Positions 53,496-62,895 of a stretch of DNA of 64,000 bases are shown here, one piece after another. Made by a program: the position numbers and the translations under genes. The notes under the pieces were generated by a model. It was not told the origin of the DNA, made no database searches, and was given only the letters and a program-made list of their open reading frames with translations. Every line of letters begins with the position of its first letter. Position 1 is the first letter of the stretch. The DNA is from Verrucomicrobiota bacterium. GTDB taxonomy: Bacteria > Verrucomicrobiota > Lentisphaeria > Oligosphaerales > Oligosphaeraceae. The DNA is taken from NCBI GenBank assembly GCA_019136135.1, contig JAGVUR010000097.1:1-64000 (forward strand), in the 5' to 3' direction.

Positions 53496-55973
53496 TCACT
53501 TGAACAATTCCTGGATTGACTCCGTATTTCGTCGCTCCTCGGCGCGCAGCGGATACCGTTTCGCGAACTCATCCCAGGTCTCCTTCGCCTTGACCTTCTC
53601 GTTGGACGCCAAAAGGGAGCGGATCGCGAGCATGTAAGCCTCCGAATTGTACAACTCGTGACCACCCAAAATGTAGCACATCGTCGCATATTTCAATGCT
53701 TCTGCTGGATTTTTGTCAACATCAAGCAATATCCTGGCTTTTACCAGCCACGCCAGCGACGTGCTTTCCGAGCGCTTATTCGCGGCGGCATCTTTCAAGA
53801 CCTTCTCCGCCAAATCCAGGGATTGGGTGTAGCGACCCTGCCAATACAAGCTGTCGCTCAACAAGGCAGTAATGTAATTCCGATAGGGACGACGATCAGC
53901 CTCGGCCAACGATGGCTCGACCTCGTCAAGCCTAGACTGCAAAGCCTCCAATATCGTCCCCGCCTCAGCCTGACCAGATTCACCGGACTGAGACAGGAGC
54001 TTCACCAACTCCAAGCCACCACGGAACGACAGCACCAGGTCGTCCTTGCGATTCCACAAGGCACGCCACAACCGCTCCTCGCAACCCAATGCGTCAAAAC
54101 CAGGCGCCTCGACACCAGCGACACGCAAGTCGTGGCAGGACTGCCCTGCAAGGAACAACAAGTTCGCAGAAACGCCACCGCCGCCATGACGCGTAAACAA
54201 GTCGTCGATCAAGCGAACCGCCTCGAGACGCTCCAGCACACGGGCTTCGTCAGTAACGCCGGCAACAGTCTCCTCGGCAAGCAAAATCTGGCACAAGAAC
54301 ACCTTCATCGCGCATTCCATCTCAGTCCCGCCCACCAACGGAGCAGACAATGCGTCACGCAAAACCTTCAAGGACGCACTACGCTCGCCGCGGCGATGCA
54401 ATATCAACGCCAACCCCATCGTCACGCGCTCGCGACGAACCCCGCCAGTGACCTGCAGCAATGCACGTGCCTGTATCTCGGCCTGAGCAAACTCGCCGTC
54501 CTCCAAATGCAAGTGCAACAAGCGCTCACGGCTATCCAAGACCAAGTCGCCCGACTTCGGCCAATCCATGACAACTTTCTTGAAATCCTCCTTCGCCCGG
54601 GCGCGATCCCCCGCCTGGCGTTCGCAGTCGCCTGCCTTGAACCACTGCTCTGCAGCATCGGGATTGTCAGGCAAGCTGCCTAAACGACGCCACTCCTCGG
54701 CAGCCTTCTTCCATTCTTCGCGGCCAACCAACATCGTGATCAACAACTCGCAACCACGAACAAAACCAGCCCGATCGCCCTTGAACAGCTCCAAGGACTG
54801 CCGATAGGCAGATTCAGCCTCCGCAAACTTGCCGCCCAATTCGTAGATCCGACCGCGCTGCTGAAGCATCAACCCCTTCTCGGAACTCTTTGGATACAAC
54901 CCCAAAAACTCGTCGATCAATCCGCCGGCCTGATCATATTGCTTCTCCTCCATCAGGCAGAATATCACATTTGCACGTGCCAGCCGAAGCGTCTCATCAG
55001 GAACGTCCGCAGTCGTAGTGACCCTGCTGAAAAACGGGCGTGCCTCAGAATAGCGACGAGCCTGGTACAAGCAGACGCCATGAACGAAATCCATCTCGTA
55101 ATCCGTCGCATCCGGATAACGCTTCCGCCAATCCTCGGCAGTGCCCAGGGCATCGGCATAACGCCCCAATTCAACCAAAAGCAAGGTGCGGCGTTTACGT
55201 ACCTCGCGGCTGCTTGCGCCATCAGGGCTGTAGCCCAAGCAGCGTTCGTATGCAGCCAATGCCGCATCCAAGTCACGCAGTGCATAGTGGCATTCGCCAA
55301 GACGATACAACGACGCCTCACGGATCGCAGCATTGACACTTTCGTTGTCACCCAATCGCTTGAAGCCGTCACGGGCTTCAGCCAAACGCCCGGCCACCAA
55401 CGCGCGCCAGCTCATCTGATACAAGGCATATGCGCGCCAAGGATGCTCGGCACTCAAATCGCCCTTTGCCAAATTCCCCAGCAACGACAAGACCTCGTCC
55501 GTATCCTTGCCAGCGATGTTGCGCAAGCACAACGCCAGCAAATACGATGCATGCTCTTTCAGCGACTCGTCCACGTCCTTGTAGCTGCACAACAGGCGAT
55601 AGCTTTCCGCCGCCTTTGCATAGTCGCGGCGCTGATAGTAGGCTTCCGCCTCCCAGCCCGTCAAGGCGCTCAGCTTCGGATACTTTGGATCCCGCTGCCG
55701 CAATGCCGAGATTTCCTGGAGCATCTGGTCTTCCTTGTTTTGCTCACGCAGGCAAAGGATCAGGTTCAGTTGCGCATCGGAAGCCAGTTTGTGCCCGGCG
55801 TGCTTTGCGAGGAACTCCCTGTAGATTTCCTCGGCACGGTCATAGAGTTTTCTGCTTTGAAGCCCATGCGCGTACATGAATTGGTCTCGTGGATCCTGCA
55901 AATCCTCGACGACACCCTGGCTCAGGCCAGTCTGCACGGTAAGCAAAAGCAACAGTACGAACAATATGGTCAC
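53496..55973 (-). CDS. Periplasmic TPR-repeat protein of the ExbB-ExbD module
   Basis: 825 aa. The start is a GTG with TAGGAG six bases upstream and opens with a signal peptide (MTILFVLLLLLTVQTGLSQ). The mature protein consists of many TPR-like units (YDRAEEIYREFLAKHAGH, YAKAAESYRLLCS, LDAALAAYERCLGYSP, FAEAESAYRQSLELF), comparable to the TPR proteins found beside TolQR/ExbBD genes in other bacteria. It is the third gene of a unit exbB-exbD-TPR, 67 bases after exbD. It probably couples the proton-driven motor to an outer-membrane or peptidoglycan partner; this is inferred from position. Confidence 0.75.
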   Translation of the reverse strand: MTILFVLLLLLTVQTGLSQGVVEDLQDPRDQFMYAHGLQSRKLYDRAEEIYREFLAKHAGHKLASDAQLNLILCLREQNKEDQMLQEISALRQRDPKYPKLSALTGWEAEAYYQRRDYAKAAESYRLLCSYKDVDESLKEHASYLLALCLRNIAGKDTDEVLSLLGNLAKGDLSAEHPWRAYALYQMSWRALVAGRLAEARDGFKRLGDNESVNAAIREASLYRLGECHYALRDLDAALAAYERCLGYSPDGASSREVRKRRTLLLVELGRYADALGTAEDWRKRYPDATDYEMDFVHGVCLYQARRYSEARPFFSRVTTTADVPDETLRLARANVIFCLMEEKQYDQAGGLIDEFLGLYPKSSEKGLMLQQRGRIYELGGKFAEAESAYRQSLELFKGDRAGFVRGCELLITMLVGREEWKKAAEEWRRLGSLPDNPDAAEQWFKAGDCERQAGDRARAKEDFKKVVMDWPKSGDLVLDSRERLLHLHLEDGEFAQAEIQARALLQVTGGVRRERVTMGLALILHRRGERSASLKVLRDALSAPLVGGTEMECAMKVFLCQILLAEETVAGVTDEARVLERLEAVRLIDDLFTRHGGGGVSANLLFLAGQSCHDLRVAGVEAPGFDALGCEERLWRALWNRKDDLVLSFRGGLELVKLLSQSGESGQAEAGTILEALQSRLDEVEPSLAEADRRPYRNYITALLSDSLYWQGRYTQSLDLAEKVLKDAAANKRSESTSLAWLVKARILLDVDKNPAEALKYATMCYILGGHELYNSEAYMLAIRSLLASNEKVKAKETWDEFAKRYPLRAEERRNTESIQELFK

Positions 55974-56040
55974 GGCACGCTCCTAGAATCGGTTTTCGGA
56001 TGGTTGAATGAGATGGTTGTGCGGACGGCGGCTCGCAAGC

Positions 56041-56466
56041 CTAATCCGCACGGTCTTCGGGCTTGATGACGGCGAAGGCCACATTCGTCACGTCAACCCG
56101 TGCGCACAAGTCAAGCACCTTGATCACGTCCTTATGCCTTGTGCGTTCGTCAGCCCTGATGATGACAGGCTGTTCGACAAACACTTCCTGGACTTGTTTC
56201 AGGATGCTGGCCAATCGCTCCATGCTCATCTCCTGGCTGTTGATGGTCACCACCCCCGCCTCGTCGATATTGATGATCACCTCGCCGCGCTCGCGGTAGC
56301 TTTCAGTTCTGGAATCAGCAGTGGGCACCTTGATGCCCAGCTTGTTTTCCCATTGGGCGAAAATCGTCGCCGCCATAAAATGGATCAGCAGGATGAACAT
56401 GATGTCCACCATCGGCCCCATCTGGAACCCCACTGCTGGGTCGTTGATTCGCTTCTTGAAGTTCAT
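56041..56466 (-). CDS. ExbD/TolR-type biopolymer transport protein
   Basis: 141 aa from the ATG at 56466 (GGAG seven bases upstream; a TTG 12 bases earlier is less likely). After a short cytosolic part a single membrane helix contains the proton-carrying Asp (GPMVDIMFILLIHFMAATIF). The C-terminal periplasmic domain ends with VIIRADERTRHKDVIKVLDL, the D1/D2-like conserved part. With the following ExbB-like gene it forms the proton channel motor. The pair drives either TonB/Tol-type transport or an unknown envelope process; no tonB or tolA is adjacent. Confidence 0.9.
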   Translation of the reverse strand: MNFKKRINDPAVGFQMGPMVDIMFILLIHFMAATIFAQWENKLGIKVPTADSRTESYRERGEVIINIDEAGVVTINSQEMSMERLASILKQVQEVFVEQPVIIRADERTRHKDVIKVLDLCARVDVTNVAFAVIKPEDRAD

Positions 56467-56490
56467 AGTCAACTCCAAATTCTAGATTTG

Positions 56491-57315
56491 TCACTTCCTG
56501 ATCTTCGGGGCCAGGCGCCTCAGCACCGAGCTGCACGCGCTTTCCATTCCGCTGACCAACTTGCTTAGGCGACCGCGCATCAAGTCATACATCGACATCG
56601 CGAAAATACCAACGATCAGACCGCCAAAGGTCGTGTACATGGCCTGAGCAACACCGTTCGCCAAGGCATCGGCCTTGTTGACGAAGCTGACTCCGCTCTC
56701 CAAACCGGAAAACGAAATCATCATGCCCCAAACAGTTCCTAGCAAGCCAACCATCGGAGCTATCACAGCAATGTCCATCAAGTACTGCAAACGCTGCCAC
56801 AACAAACTGGCTTGACGAACACCTTCGTCCTCAATCGCATCACGCAAAAAGCTGTACTCGATTAACTTCCCTTCCTCGCATTGTTCCAACGCAGCCGAAA
56901 GGATCTTGGCCGCATTCGAATTGTTATTATGGCAAAGCTCGCGCAAGGACTCGATGTCGCCGGCCTCCGCGGCATCCCGAGCCTCAACCACGAACGCACG
57001 GGGATACAGCACCTCGGCACGCATCGTCAGCAGATAGAAGATCACCAAGGCAATCGCCAGAAATGACAGAAAGGCAATCACATTCATCAGCCAACCGCCC
57101 TTCACCATAATGTCGCGCAACGTGATCTTGCCAAATTCCTCGTCCGGTTCTTCGGCGTCCTTGGATTCCGTCGCCATGACAGGATCCGCCTTGGAAGCCG
57201 CCACCTCAGTCGCGGCAGGCTGGGGAACAGCCGGCTGGGCATCTGCCGCACCCTGACCAAAGCTCACAAAACCAAGTAGCAAGCCAACAACACTCAAAAT
57301 CCGAAGCAATCTCAT
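56491..57315 (-). CDS. ExbB/TolQ/MotA-type proton channel protein
   Basis: 274 aa from the ATG at 57315 (AAGGAG seven bases upstream), which also puts the signal-like MRLLRILSVVGLLLGFVSF at the N-terminus. A low-complexity Ala/Pro/Glu stretch is followed by a membrane helix near residues 75-95 (NVIAFLSFLAIALVIFYLL) and a cytosolic loop. Two more helices near 165-230 carry the family segment APMVGLLGTVWGMMISF and a Gly/Ala-rich ALANGVAQAMYTTFGGLIVG. An N-terminal signal before the channel is found in longer ExbB proteins. It forms a unit with the ExbD gene 24 bases downstream. Confidence 0.9.
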   Translation of the reverse strand: MRLLRILSVVGLLLGFVSFGQGAADAQPAVPQPAATEVAASKADPVMATESKDAEEPDEEFGKITLRDIMVKGGWLMNVIAFLSFLAIALVIFYLLTMRAEVLYPRAFVVEARDAAEAGDIESLRELCHNNNSNAAKILSAALEQCEEGKLIEYSFLRDAIEDEGVRQASLLWQRLQYLMDIAVIAPMVGLLGTVWGMMISFSGLESGVSFVNKADALANGVAQAMYTTFGGLIVGIFAMSMYDLMRGRLSKLVSGMESACSSVLRRLAPKIRK

Positions 57316-57354
57316 CCGTAAACTCCTTATGCTCTGGGTCAATATCTTATCATC

Positions 57355-58701
57355 TTACTGCCAATTACGGGACAAACGCTTCAACAATCCCTGCTCGTAT
57401 CCGTCAAAATCATCTATCGATACCGATGCGACGCCTTCGGCAATCGCAGCCTCCGCAACGCGACGGGCAACGTGCGGAACAACGCGGGGATCAAAAGGCT
57501 TTGGTATCACATAACGAGGACTCAATGGATTCGCACCATCGAACATCCCCGATGCATGGTCGTCAGGATAAGCCTTCGCCAAAAGCTTCTTCACATCATC
57601 CGGCACAGATGATTTCGCGACCTCCGCCAATGCCGTCGACGCAGCAAGCTTCATCCCCTCGGTGATATCGCGCGCACGCACATCCAATGCACCGCGGAAT
57701 ATCCCCGGAAAACCCAAAACGTTGTTGACCTGATTCGGGAAATCCGTGCGGCCGGTGCCGACCACGTACGCCCCCGCACCCAAGGCATCCTCGGGATAAA
57801 TCTCCGGAACTGGATTCGCCATCGCCAGGACTATCGGACGCTCAGCCATCGACGCAACCATCTCGGCAGTGACGCATTTTCCAACCGAACAACCCAAAAA
57901 CATGTCAGCGCCAACCAGTGCCTCTGCCAACGTACGGCAACTCCTCTCGGTCGCCAAAGCCTCCTTCGCAGCATTCATGCCCTCGGTTCGACCGCGATAT
58001 ACGACCCCCTTGCTGTCGCAGATCACAACGTTCTCGCGACGGACACCCGCAGAAATGTAAAACTCGGCGCAGGCAATCCCCGCAGCGCCCGCCCCATTCA
58101 CCACCACTTTCGTGTCCTCGATGCGACGTCCCGTCAGCTCAACGGCATTGATCAGCGCCGCCAGCGAGATGATCGCCGTCCCGTGCTGGTCGTCGTGAAA
58201 CACCGGTATCCCCATCCGGTGCTTCAATACCTGCTCGACCTTGAAGCATGCGGGAGCCGCAATATCCTCAAGGTTGATTCCGCCGAACGTGGGCTCCAAA
58301 GCCGCCGTCAACTCAATCAACTTGTCGGCATCCGTGCGACCAGATGCGTCAAAGCAATTCGTGAGGCACAGAGGAACAGCGTCAATGTCAGCAAAACGCT
58401 TGAACAAAACCGCCTTCCCCTCCATCACCGGCAAACCAGCCGCAGGACCGATGTTGCCCAAGCCCAATACGGCCGTCCCGTCACTCACAACGGCAACCAT
58501 GTTCCCCTTGTTCGTGTAGCGATACACATCATCCGGATTCGACTTGATCTCAAGGCACGGCTCCGCAACACCTGGCGTGTACGCCAAGGACAAGTCGTCC
58601 TGAGTCTCGCAAGCCTTGCTCGGAACAACGTGGATCTTCCCACTCTCTTTGCCACTGTGATAAGCAAGACTCCGTTCACGCAATTGACCGATCGACGACA
58701 T
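57355..58701 (-). CDS. Malic enzyme (NAD(P)-dependent, oxaloacetate-decarboxylating)
   Basis: 448 aa. It converts malate to pyruvate and CO2 with NAD(P)H. It contains [14 protein letters not shown] near residue 40, [20 protein letters not shown], the malic signature [12 protein letters not shown] near 180 and the dinucleotide fold [17 protein letters not shown]. It lacks the C-terminal phosphotransacetylase-like domain of E. coli MaeB (759 aa), so it is the short YtsJ-like form. NADP or NAD preference is not clear. It is probably monocistronic; AAGGGA lies seven bases before the ATG. Confidence 0.92.
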   Translation of the reverse strand: MSSIGQLRERSLAYHSGKESGKIHVVPSKACETQDDLSLAYTPGVAEPCLEIKSNPDDVYRYTNKGNMVAVVSDGTAVLGLGNIGPAAGLPVMEGKAVLFKRFADIDAVPLCLTNCFDASGRTDADKLIELTAALEPTFGGINLEDIAAPACFKVEQVLKHRMGIPVFHDDQHGTAIISLAALINAVELTGRRIEDTKVVVNGAGAAGIACAEFYISAGVRRENVVICDSKGVVYRGRTEGMNAAKEALATERSCRTLAEALVGADMFLGCSVGKCVTAEMVASMAERPIVLAMANPVPEIYPEDALGAGAYVVGTGRTDFPNQVNNVLGFPGIFRGALDVRARDITEGMKLAASTALAEVAKSSVPDDVKKLLAKAYPDDHASGMFDGANPLSPRYVIPKPFDPRVVPHVARRVAEAAIAEGVASVSIDDFDGYEQGLLKRLSRNWQ

Positions 58702-58850
58702 CCTTTGTTCCCTTATCTACTAAAAACAACCCTGGAATTTTGACGAAAAAACAAAATCTTCCTAATATAGCCCATTTTCATAACTTGGAGCAATTTGGCA
58801 AAAAGTTTTTTCACCCATGAAAAATCAACTTCAACAACTGATTGCCTGTC

Positions 58851-58893
58851 AAAAAAAAGCCGGCCGGAATCCAAGCGGAAACCCAGCCGGCTT
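58851..58893 (-). terminator. Intrinsic terminator of the second pseudopilin gene
   Basis: On the minus strand an 11-base-pair stem (58883-58893 with 58857-58867, one G-U pair) closes a 15-base loop and is followed by TTTTTTTT. It lies about 20 bases past the stop at 58913. Confidence 0.9.
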
Positions 58894-58912
58894 GATCTCA
58901 AGCGGCGATAAA

Positions 58913-59620
58913 TCAGAACTGGGTGGCGACTGACGAATTGTCAAAGGAGCAGCTGTTGAATCCAATATTCGAAAGCTCGCCCTTGCCGCAGGACGCCACA
59001 TGGCCATCGAAGAACCCGATGTTGCAACGGCCCGCGTGATGCGCTGACGGTGAGTACCGTCCCGCATGAACCGTACCGGTATTAAAGGTATAAATCGAAT
59101 TCATTGGGTTCAGCAGATCAATAGAGTCGCCGGTCAATGGTGCCTCGGAAGGCATCTTGCACATGTGGGAAATGTAATAGCAGTTATCGATAGGAGTATA
59201 TCCCAGGTTGATATCGATGATATAGCACTTCCCCCATATGCTTTCTTTCTTCACAAAGCAGCCCAGGGGAATATCCAGGTCAGCACGGATGGAACCAACG
59301 CTATTGAAGCTCGAATAGTTGTTCAACGGCTTCGACGGGCAGAAAAACACTTGCTTGTCACACATGTTCAACTTGCTAACTAGCAAAACGTAATTGGAGT
59401 ACCTGCTTATAGCATCCTGCGCATATGTGGCGAAATAGCCGTTGTTGTCATCCGCATACAGCAGATTGGTAAGCATGATCTGCTTGAAGTTGGACACGCA
59501 GGAAATGGACCGCGCCTTTTCGCGAGCCTTTGCCAACGCGGGCAAGAGCATCGCCGCCAAAATGGCAATGATGGCGATAACGACGAGCAACTCAATCAAG
59601 GTGAATGATTTCCGCTTCAT
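58913..59620 (-). CDS. Type II secretion pseudopilin / prepilin-like protein, second copy
   Basis: 235 aa from the ATG at 59620; GGAGGT lies seven bases upstream, and a TTG 15 bases earlier is not needed. The prepilin leader MKRKS precedes [16 protein letters not shown], identical to the other copy; [20 protein letters not shown] follows. The globular part has no recognised motif until [20 protein letters not shown] near the end, the H..DGHV signature. The gene is a single unit with a consensus sigma-70 promoter and a strong terminator, so expression should be high. The role is unknown; it may be a minor pseudopilin or an exported structural protein. Confidence 0.9.
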   Translation of the reverse strand: MKRKSFTLIELLVVIAIIAILAAMLLPALAKAREKARSISCVSNFKQIMLTNLLYADDNNGYFATYAQDAISRYSNYVLLVSKLNMCDKQVFFCPSKPLNNYSSFNSVGSIRADLDIPLGCFVKKESIWGKCYIIDINLGYTPIDNCYYISHMCKMPSEAPLTGDSIDLLNPMNSIYTFNTGTVHAGRYSPSAHHAGRCNIGFFDGHVASCGKGELSNIGFNSCSFDNSSVATQF

Positions 59621-59692
59621 TTTTTTTACCTCCAAAGTCTTTTTTAACCCTGCTAAATATTAGTGCCATGGCATAAAAAACATTACAAGAAG

Positions 59693-59721
59693 ATTATAGC
59701 AATCACCAAGCAAATTGTCAA
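59693..59721 (-). promoter_or_regulatory. Consensus sigma-70 promoter of the second pseudopilin gene
   Basis: On the minus strand TTGACA (59716-59721), a 17-base spacer and TATAAT (59693-59698), both perfect consensus boxes, about 75 bases before the ATG at 59620. Confidence 0.85.
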
Positions 59722-59805
59722 GACCTTTTCAATTAAATTAACGTTTAAATTTCCGCAGTTGGATCTTCGGCGGAAAAATCAACGCCCCAGATTCGACCCG
59801 TCCTG

Positions 59806-59985
59806 AATGATGAATGATGAATTATGAATTATGAATGCTGAATGCCCCGTCCGACCCGTCCGACCCGTCCCAGTCCCAGAAACTCAATACCCACAAAACC
59901 CAACGCCACGTCCCAGTCCCATGTCCCAGTCCCATAAGTCTCATTTGTCCCATAGGTCTCATTTGTCCCAGTCCCACAAACATGC
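59806..59985. repeat. Block of simple direct repeats
   Basis: At 59806-59843 is an A/T array built on TGAAT and ATGAAT units. At 59844-59870 the 9-mer CCCGTCCGA is repeated. At 59870-59985, TCCCAGTCCCA and GTCTCATTTGTCCCA alternate several times. The C-rich part resembles the 10-base array at 11600-11660. Confidence 0.7.
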
Positions 59986-60051
59986 ATTTCAAGTACGAAA
60001 CCGACGATTCTTCGGCTTCGATCCTGTGTTGTTTATTGGGAAAACCAAGTA

Positions 60052-61971
60052 TTACTTCCCGTAGAAGACGAGTTGCGTGCTGACGAACATTCCGTCTTCT
60101 CCTGTCGCGCCCAGGTAGGCGACCGTTGCATCTTCGGGGACAGTTCCATCGATATCTCCGCTTTCCCGGTCATAGGTCGCCTCGATCGATTCCCAATGCC
60201 TGTCTTTCCATTCGCCAGTCGATTTGGTGAAGATCACGCTTGCGGACTTAAGCGGCACGCCTCCTGCGACCTTGCAGTTCAGCTGGCGTCCCATTGCGGC
60301 AAATCCTGTCAACCTGACCAAGCCAGGCTTTCCCTTGAGCAGCGAATCCGCGAACACGGTGATTTCTGGCGGGTCTCCTGCCGGTGCGTGGGCATGTGGC
60401 ATCCGAACCTTGTAGCTCCGATAGACCTCGCCACGCGGCAATTGGGTCGTCCGATGCCAGGCTGGCGTCAGGTAATGCGTATCGTTCGTGCCATTGCAGA
60501 ACAGCACCGGCATCTTGGCAAAGCACAGGTATTGCGCAGGATCCCACAGCGTCAGCCACTTCAGCGCCTTCTCCTGCCCCATCACCCTAAACGTCGACCG
60601 CCAATTGCTCTCGCCAAGGAAGCCGCATCCATAAACGGGTGCGGCAAAGCGGAAGCGGTTGTCGACGCCAGCAACGATATTCGTCAGGTATCCGCCCCAT
60701 GAAATGCCTGTCAGCCCGATTCGTGAAGCATCGACCTCCTCCATCGAGCGTAGAAGTGAATGTCCAAGGATGACGGACGCCACCGCGTGGTACGTCCATT
60801 GATCCGTCACGGTCTTGTCAAGATTGCCAAAATCGCCCCAGCCTGCGGGACCAGACCATTCATGGCTCGGCCAGGGCTTCGCGTCAGTATCAAGAGGCAG
60901 CGGCAGATGCCCGCAGGTGTCCATGGCGATGGCGGCATAGCCGCGGTCGTTCCAAAGCTTGACCCAAGTCCTGAACGCAGTTCCACCGCCACCATGAACC
61001 AAAACCATTCCTGGCACCTTGGAACTCGCCGACGCACCGGCAGGCAAACCAACCCAGGCAAACACACGGGTCGGCTTGCCCTCGTATGGAACGCCATCGT
61101 ACATCAAGGGACGTATCGCATCACCAGAAAACTTCTCAAAGGGATCAGAAGGAGCAGGATATACCTTGGGCGTTGACGACAATGCCGCCAAATCCCACAT
61201 CTCCTGGACATCACCGCCGGGCAAGCACTGACGATACAAAACCTCGACTCGCTCCGACAACGTATGCTCGACATCCACAAATATTTCCTTGCACATCGTA
61301 TGCTCCTGCTTGATCTCCGCCGCCGTCAACAAGCGACCAATAACCTTAAACGCTCCAAACAAACCCTCGTACTTGCGACCAGCCCAAGTCGATACCTGCA
61401 ACGGCGCACCAGGAGCATCGATGCTCCCCTTCAGCGAAGCATTGTGCTGGCAATGCCCTCGCAACACGCCATCCACATAGTAGTCCGTCGCCGCCGCCGC
61501 CCGGTCAACCGCCACCACCACATGCTGCCATTTTCCCACGGTCAGGCTTCCCGGTTCCGACCTTGTGCTCGCGTAAGATCCCGCATCGTCCTGCATCGAG
61601 AACATCAATTGTCCATTTGGGAACACATCCAGCACCCAGAAACCTTTTTTGCCGGCATACTTGAGCAGGATACGTCGATAAATGGATTCATTTTCGGTTT
61701 CCAATGTTTTTGGGCAGAGCCACATGGAAAGCGTAAAGTTATCCTTCCCAAGTTTCAGCGCATCTTGATCGGAGAAGGCGACTGTCGAGTCGCTTTCCTT
61801 TCCGAAGTAGATTGCCTTTCCGAACTTGCCGGTCGCCAGTTGCGCCGCATTGATGAATTTCAATTCCGGCGGCGAATCCTTCTCGTTAGGAACCATAAAC
61901 ACAACATCGCACCATGCGTTTCCCAAGACCAACAGGCACATCAGCACCATCCAACATCGATTCTTCTTCAT
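60052..61971 (-). CDS. Secreted LamG-domain acetylxylan esterase/hydrolase-like protein
   Basis: 639 aa. Signal peptide at residues 1-20 (core MVLMCLLVLGNAWC); GGAG lies six bases before the ATG. Residues 25-220 form a LamG/concanavalin-like domain (FGKESDSTVAFSDQDALKLG, NFTLSMWLCPKTL, GKWQHVVVAVDR). The rest is an alpha/beta hydrolase: VLVHGGGGTAF oxyanion part, nucleophile elbow GLTGISWGGYLT, and a late His in RMPHAHAPAGDPPE. The fold matches acetylxylan esterase/dienelactone hydrolase-like proteins of Lentisphaerae and Planctomycetes that deacetylate or deesterify polysaccharide. The substrate is unknown. It fits with the glycosidases in the left part of the window. Confidence 0.8.
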   Translation of the reverse strand: MKKNRCWMVLMCLLVLGNAWCDVVFMVPNEKDSPPELKFINAAQLATGKFGKAIYFGKESDSTVAFSDQDALKLGKDNFTLSMWLCPKTLETENESIYRRILLKYAGKKGFWVLDVFPNGQLMFSMQDDAGSYASTRSEPGSLTVGKWQHVVVAVDRAAAATDYYVDGVLRGHCQHNASLKGSIDAPGAPLQVSTWAGRKYEGLFGAFKVIGRLLTAAEIKQEHTMCKEIFVDVEHTLSERVEVLYRQCLPGGDVQEMWDLAALSSTPKVYPAPSDPFEKFSGDAIRPLMYDGVPYEGKPTRVFAWVGLPAGASASSKVPGMVLVHGGGGTAFRTWVKLWNDRGYAAIAMDTCGHLPLPLDTDAKPWPSHEWSGPAGWGDFGNLDKTVTDQWTYHAVASVILGHSLLRSMEEVDASRIGLTGISWGGYLTNIVAGVDNRFRFAAPVYGCGFLGESNWRSTFRVMGQEKALKWLTLWDPAQYLCFAKMPVLFCNGTNDTHYLTPAWHRTTQLPRGEVYRSYKVRMPHAHAPAGDPPEITVFADSLLKGKPGLVRLTGFAAMGRQLNCKVAGGVPLKSASVIFTKSTGEWKDRHWESIEATYDRESGDIDGTVPEDATVAYLGATGEDGMFVSTQLVFYGK

Positions 61972-62014
61972 GCATCGCTCCGCTTGCTTTCTGCGTATGT
62001 CCCAGTCACAACTT

Positions 62015-62863
62015 CTAATCTCTTATCACCAATTGATAATTTCCCTCAGGTCCTGTCGTATAGGCGAGTTTAGTCCCGTCGCTTGAGAATCTGGGATTTT
62101 GGTTATCGGCACCATTTTTCGTTATGTTTTCCGCCTTTAGGGTCTTCAGGTCAAGCATATGGATATCGGCGACAGGCTGGATATCTCCCCAGACGAAGGC
62201 CATTCGCTTGCCATCCGGCGAAAATGCCGGAGAATGGCAGCCATTCACTTGGATGTTCTGCGACTTCGCAGTCGTTTCGAACAGCACCTTCCCCGACTTC
62301 AACTCGATCACCTTGAGGTTCGATACTTGGTTCGTCTGGGTCTGCACAACCGCCAATGTCAAATCCGGGGACAGCAAGACTGTCTCGTCTGGCACTTGCA
62401 TCGGCAGCTCCACCTCCTTGCCTTGTCGCCAATCGAACACGATCAACCGGGACGGCACCTCAAAACCTGCCCAATAGGCGATCCTATCCTTCCCGACCAC
62501 AAAGGGACGCCCCGCAGGCGGCTCGGGCAAGGGCAGCTTTCGTGACGTGCCCGTATTAAAATCATACAGGAAAACATCGGGCAGAACGCTGACGTCAAGG
62601 TACAAGAAACAATCTGCATCGCCTAAATCCAAGGGCGAAGTCCCTTCGACGCCAAGCTTCGTCACCGAACTTGAAGCCACGTCAACCAAATGCAGCTCGC
62701 TGTCGCCGTTCTTCAAATCCCAGCGGTAGACAATCGACTTTCCGCCGCGGACAAATTCAGGCTCGCGACACATCCCGTTCACCAGAACCTTCTCGGCACC
62801 AATGGACAGAATGCCAACAACCATGCCTAACGCAAACAAACAGCTCCTTATGCCATGAAACAT
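62015..62863 (-). CDS. Exported TolB-like beta-propeller protein
   Basis: 282 aa. Signal peptide at residues 1-24 (core SCLFALGMVVGILSIGA); AGGGG lies eight bases before the ATG. The remainder is WD40-like PD40 repeats: EFVRGGKSIVYRWDL, LSPDLTLAVVQTQTN, PAFSPDGKRMAFVWGD and PRFSSDGTKLAYTTGP. TolB and oligogalacturonate-lyase-like proteins share the fold; the latter act on sugars. At 282 aa it is shorter than full TolB and lacks its N-terminal domain. It lies 32 bases after the carbohydrate-binding gene and is probably cotranscribed with it. Confidence 0.7.
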   Translation of the reverse strand: MFHGIRSCLFALGMVVGILSIGAEKVLVNGMCREPEFVRGGKSIVYRWDLKNGDSELHLVDVASSSVTKLGVEGTSPLDLGDADCFLYLDVSVLPDVFLYDFNTGTSRKLPLPEPPAGRPFVVGKDRIAYWAGFEVPSRLIVFDWRQGKEVELPMQVPDETVLLSPDLTLAVVQTQTNQVSNLKVIELKSGKVLFETTAKSQNIQVNGCHSPAFSPDGKRMAFVWGDIQPVADIHMLDLKTLKAENITKNGADNQNPRFSSDGTKLAYTTGPEGNYQLVIRD

Positions 62864-62895
62864 GATGCGAACCCCTTAAATTCCCGTCTCAAAAC

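Larger units (their letters stand above)
59621..60051. other. 431-base spacer with promoter and simple-sequence repeat block
   Basis: No credible gene. The left part holds the pseudopilin promoter. From about 59800 it turns into low-complexity DNA: a TGAAT(T/G)ATGAAT-type A/T array and a CCCGTCCGA array, then TCCCAGTCCCA, TCATTTGTCCCAT and similar repeats up to about 59985. After this there is a short AT-rich tail to the stop codon of the esterase gene at 60052. Confidence 0.65.

Noticed and set aside
59806..59985. Possible CRISPR array
   Set aside because: Units are short, contiguous and without unique spacers of even length; no cas gene is present.
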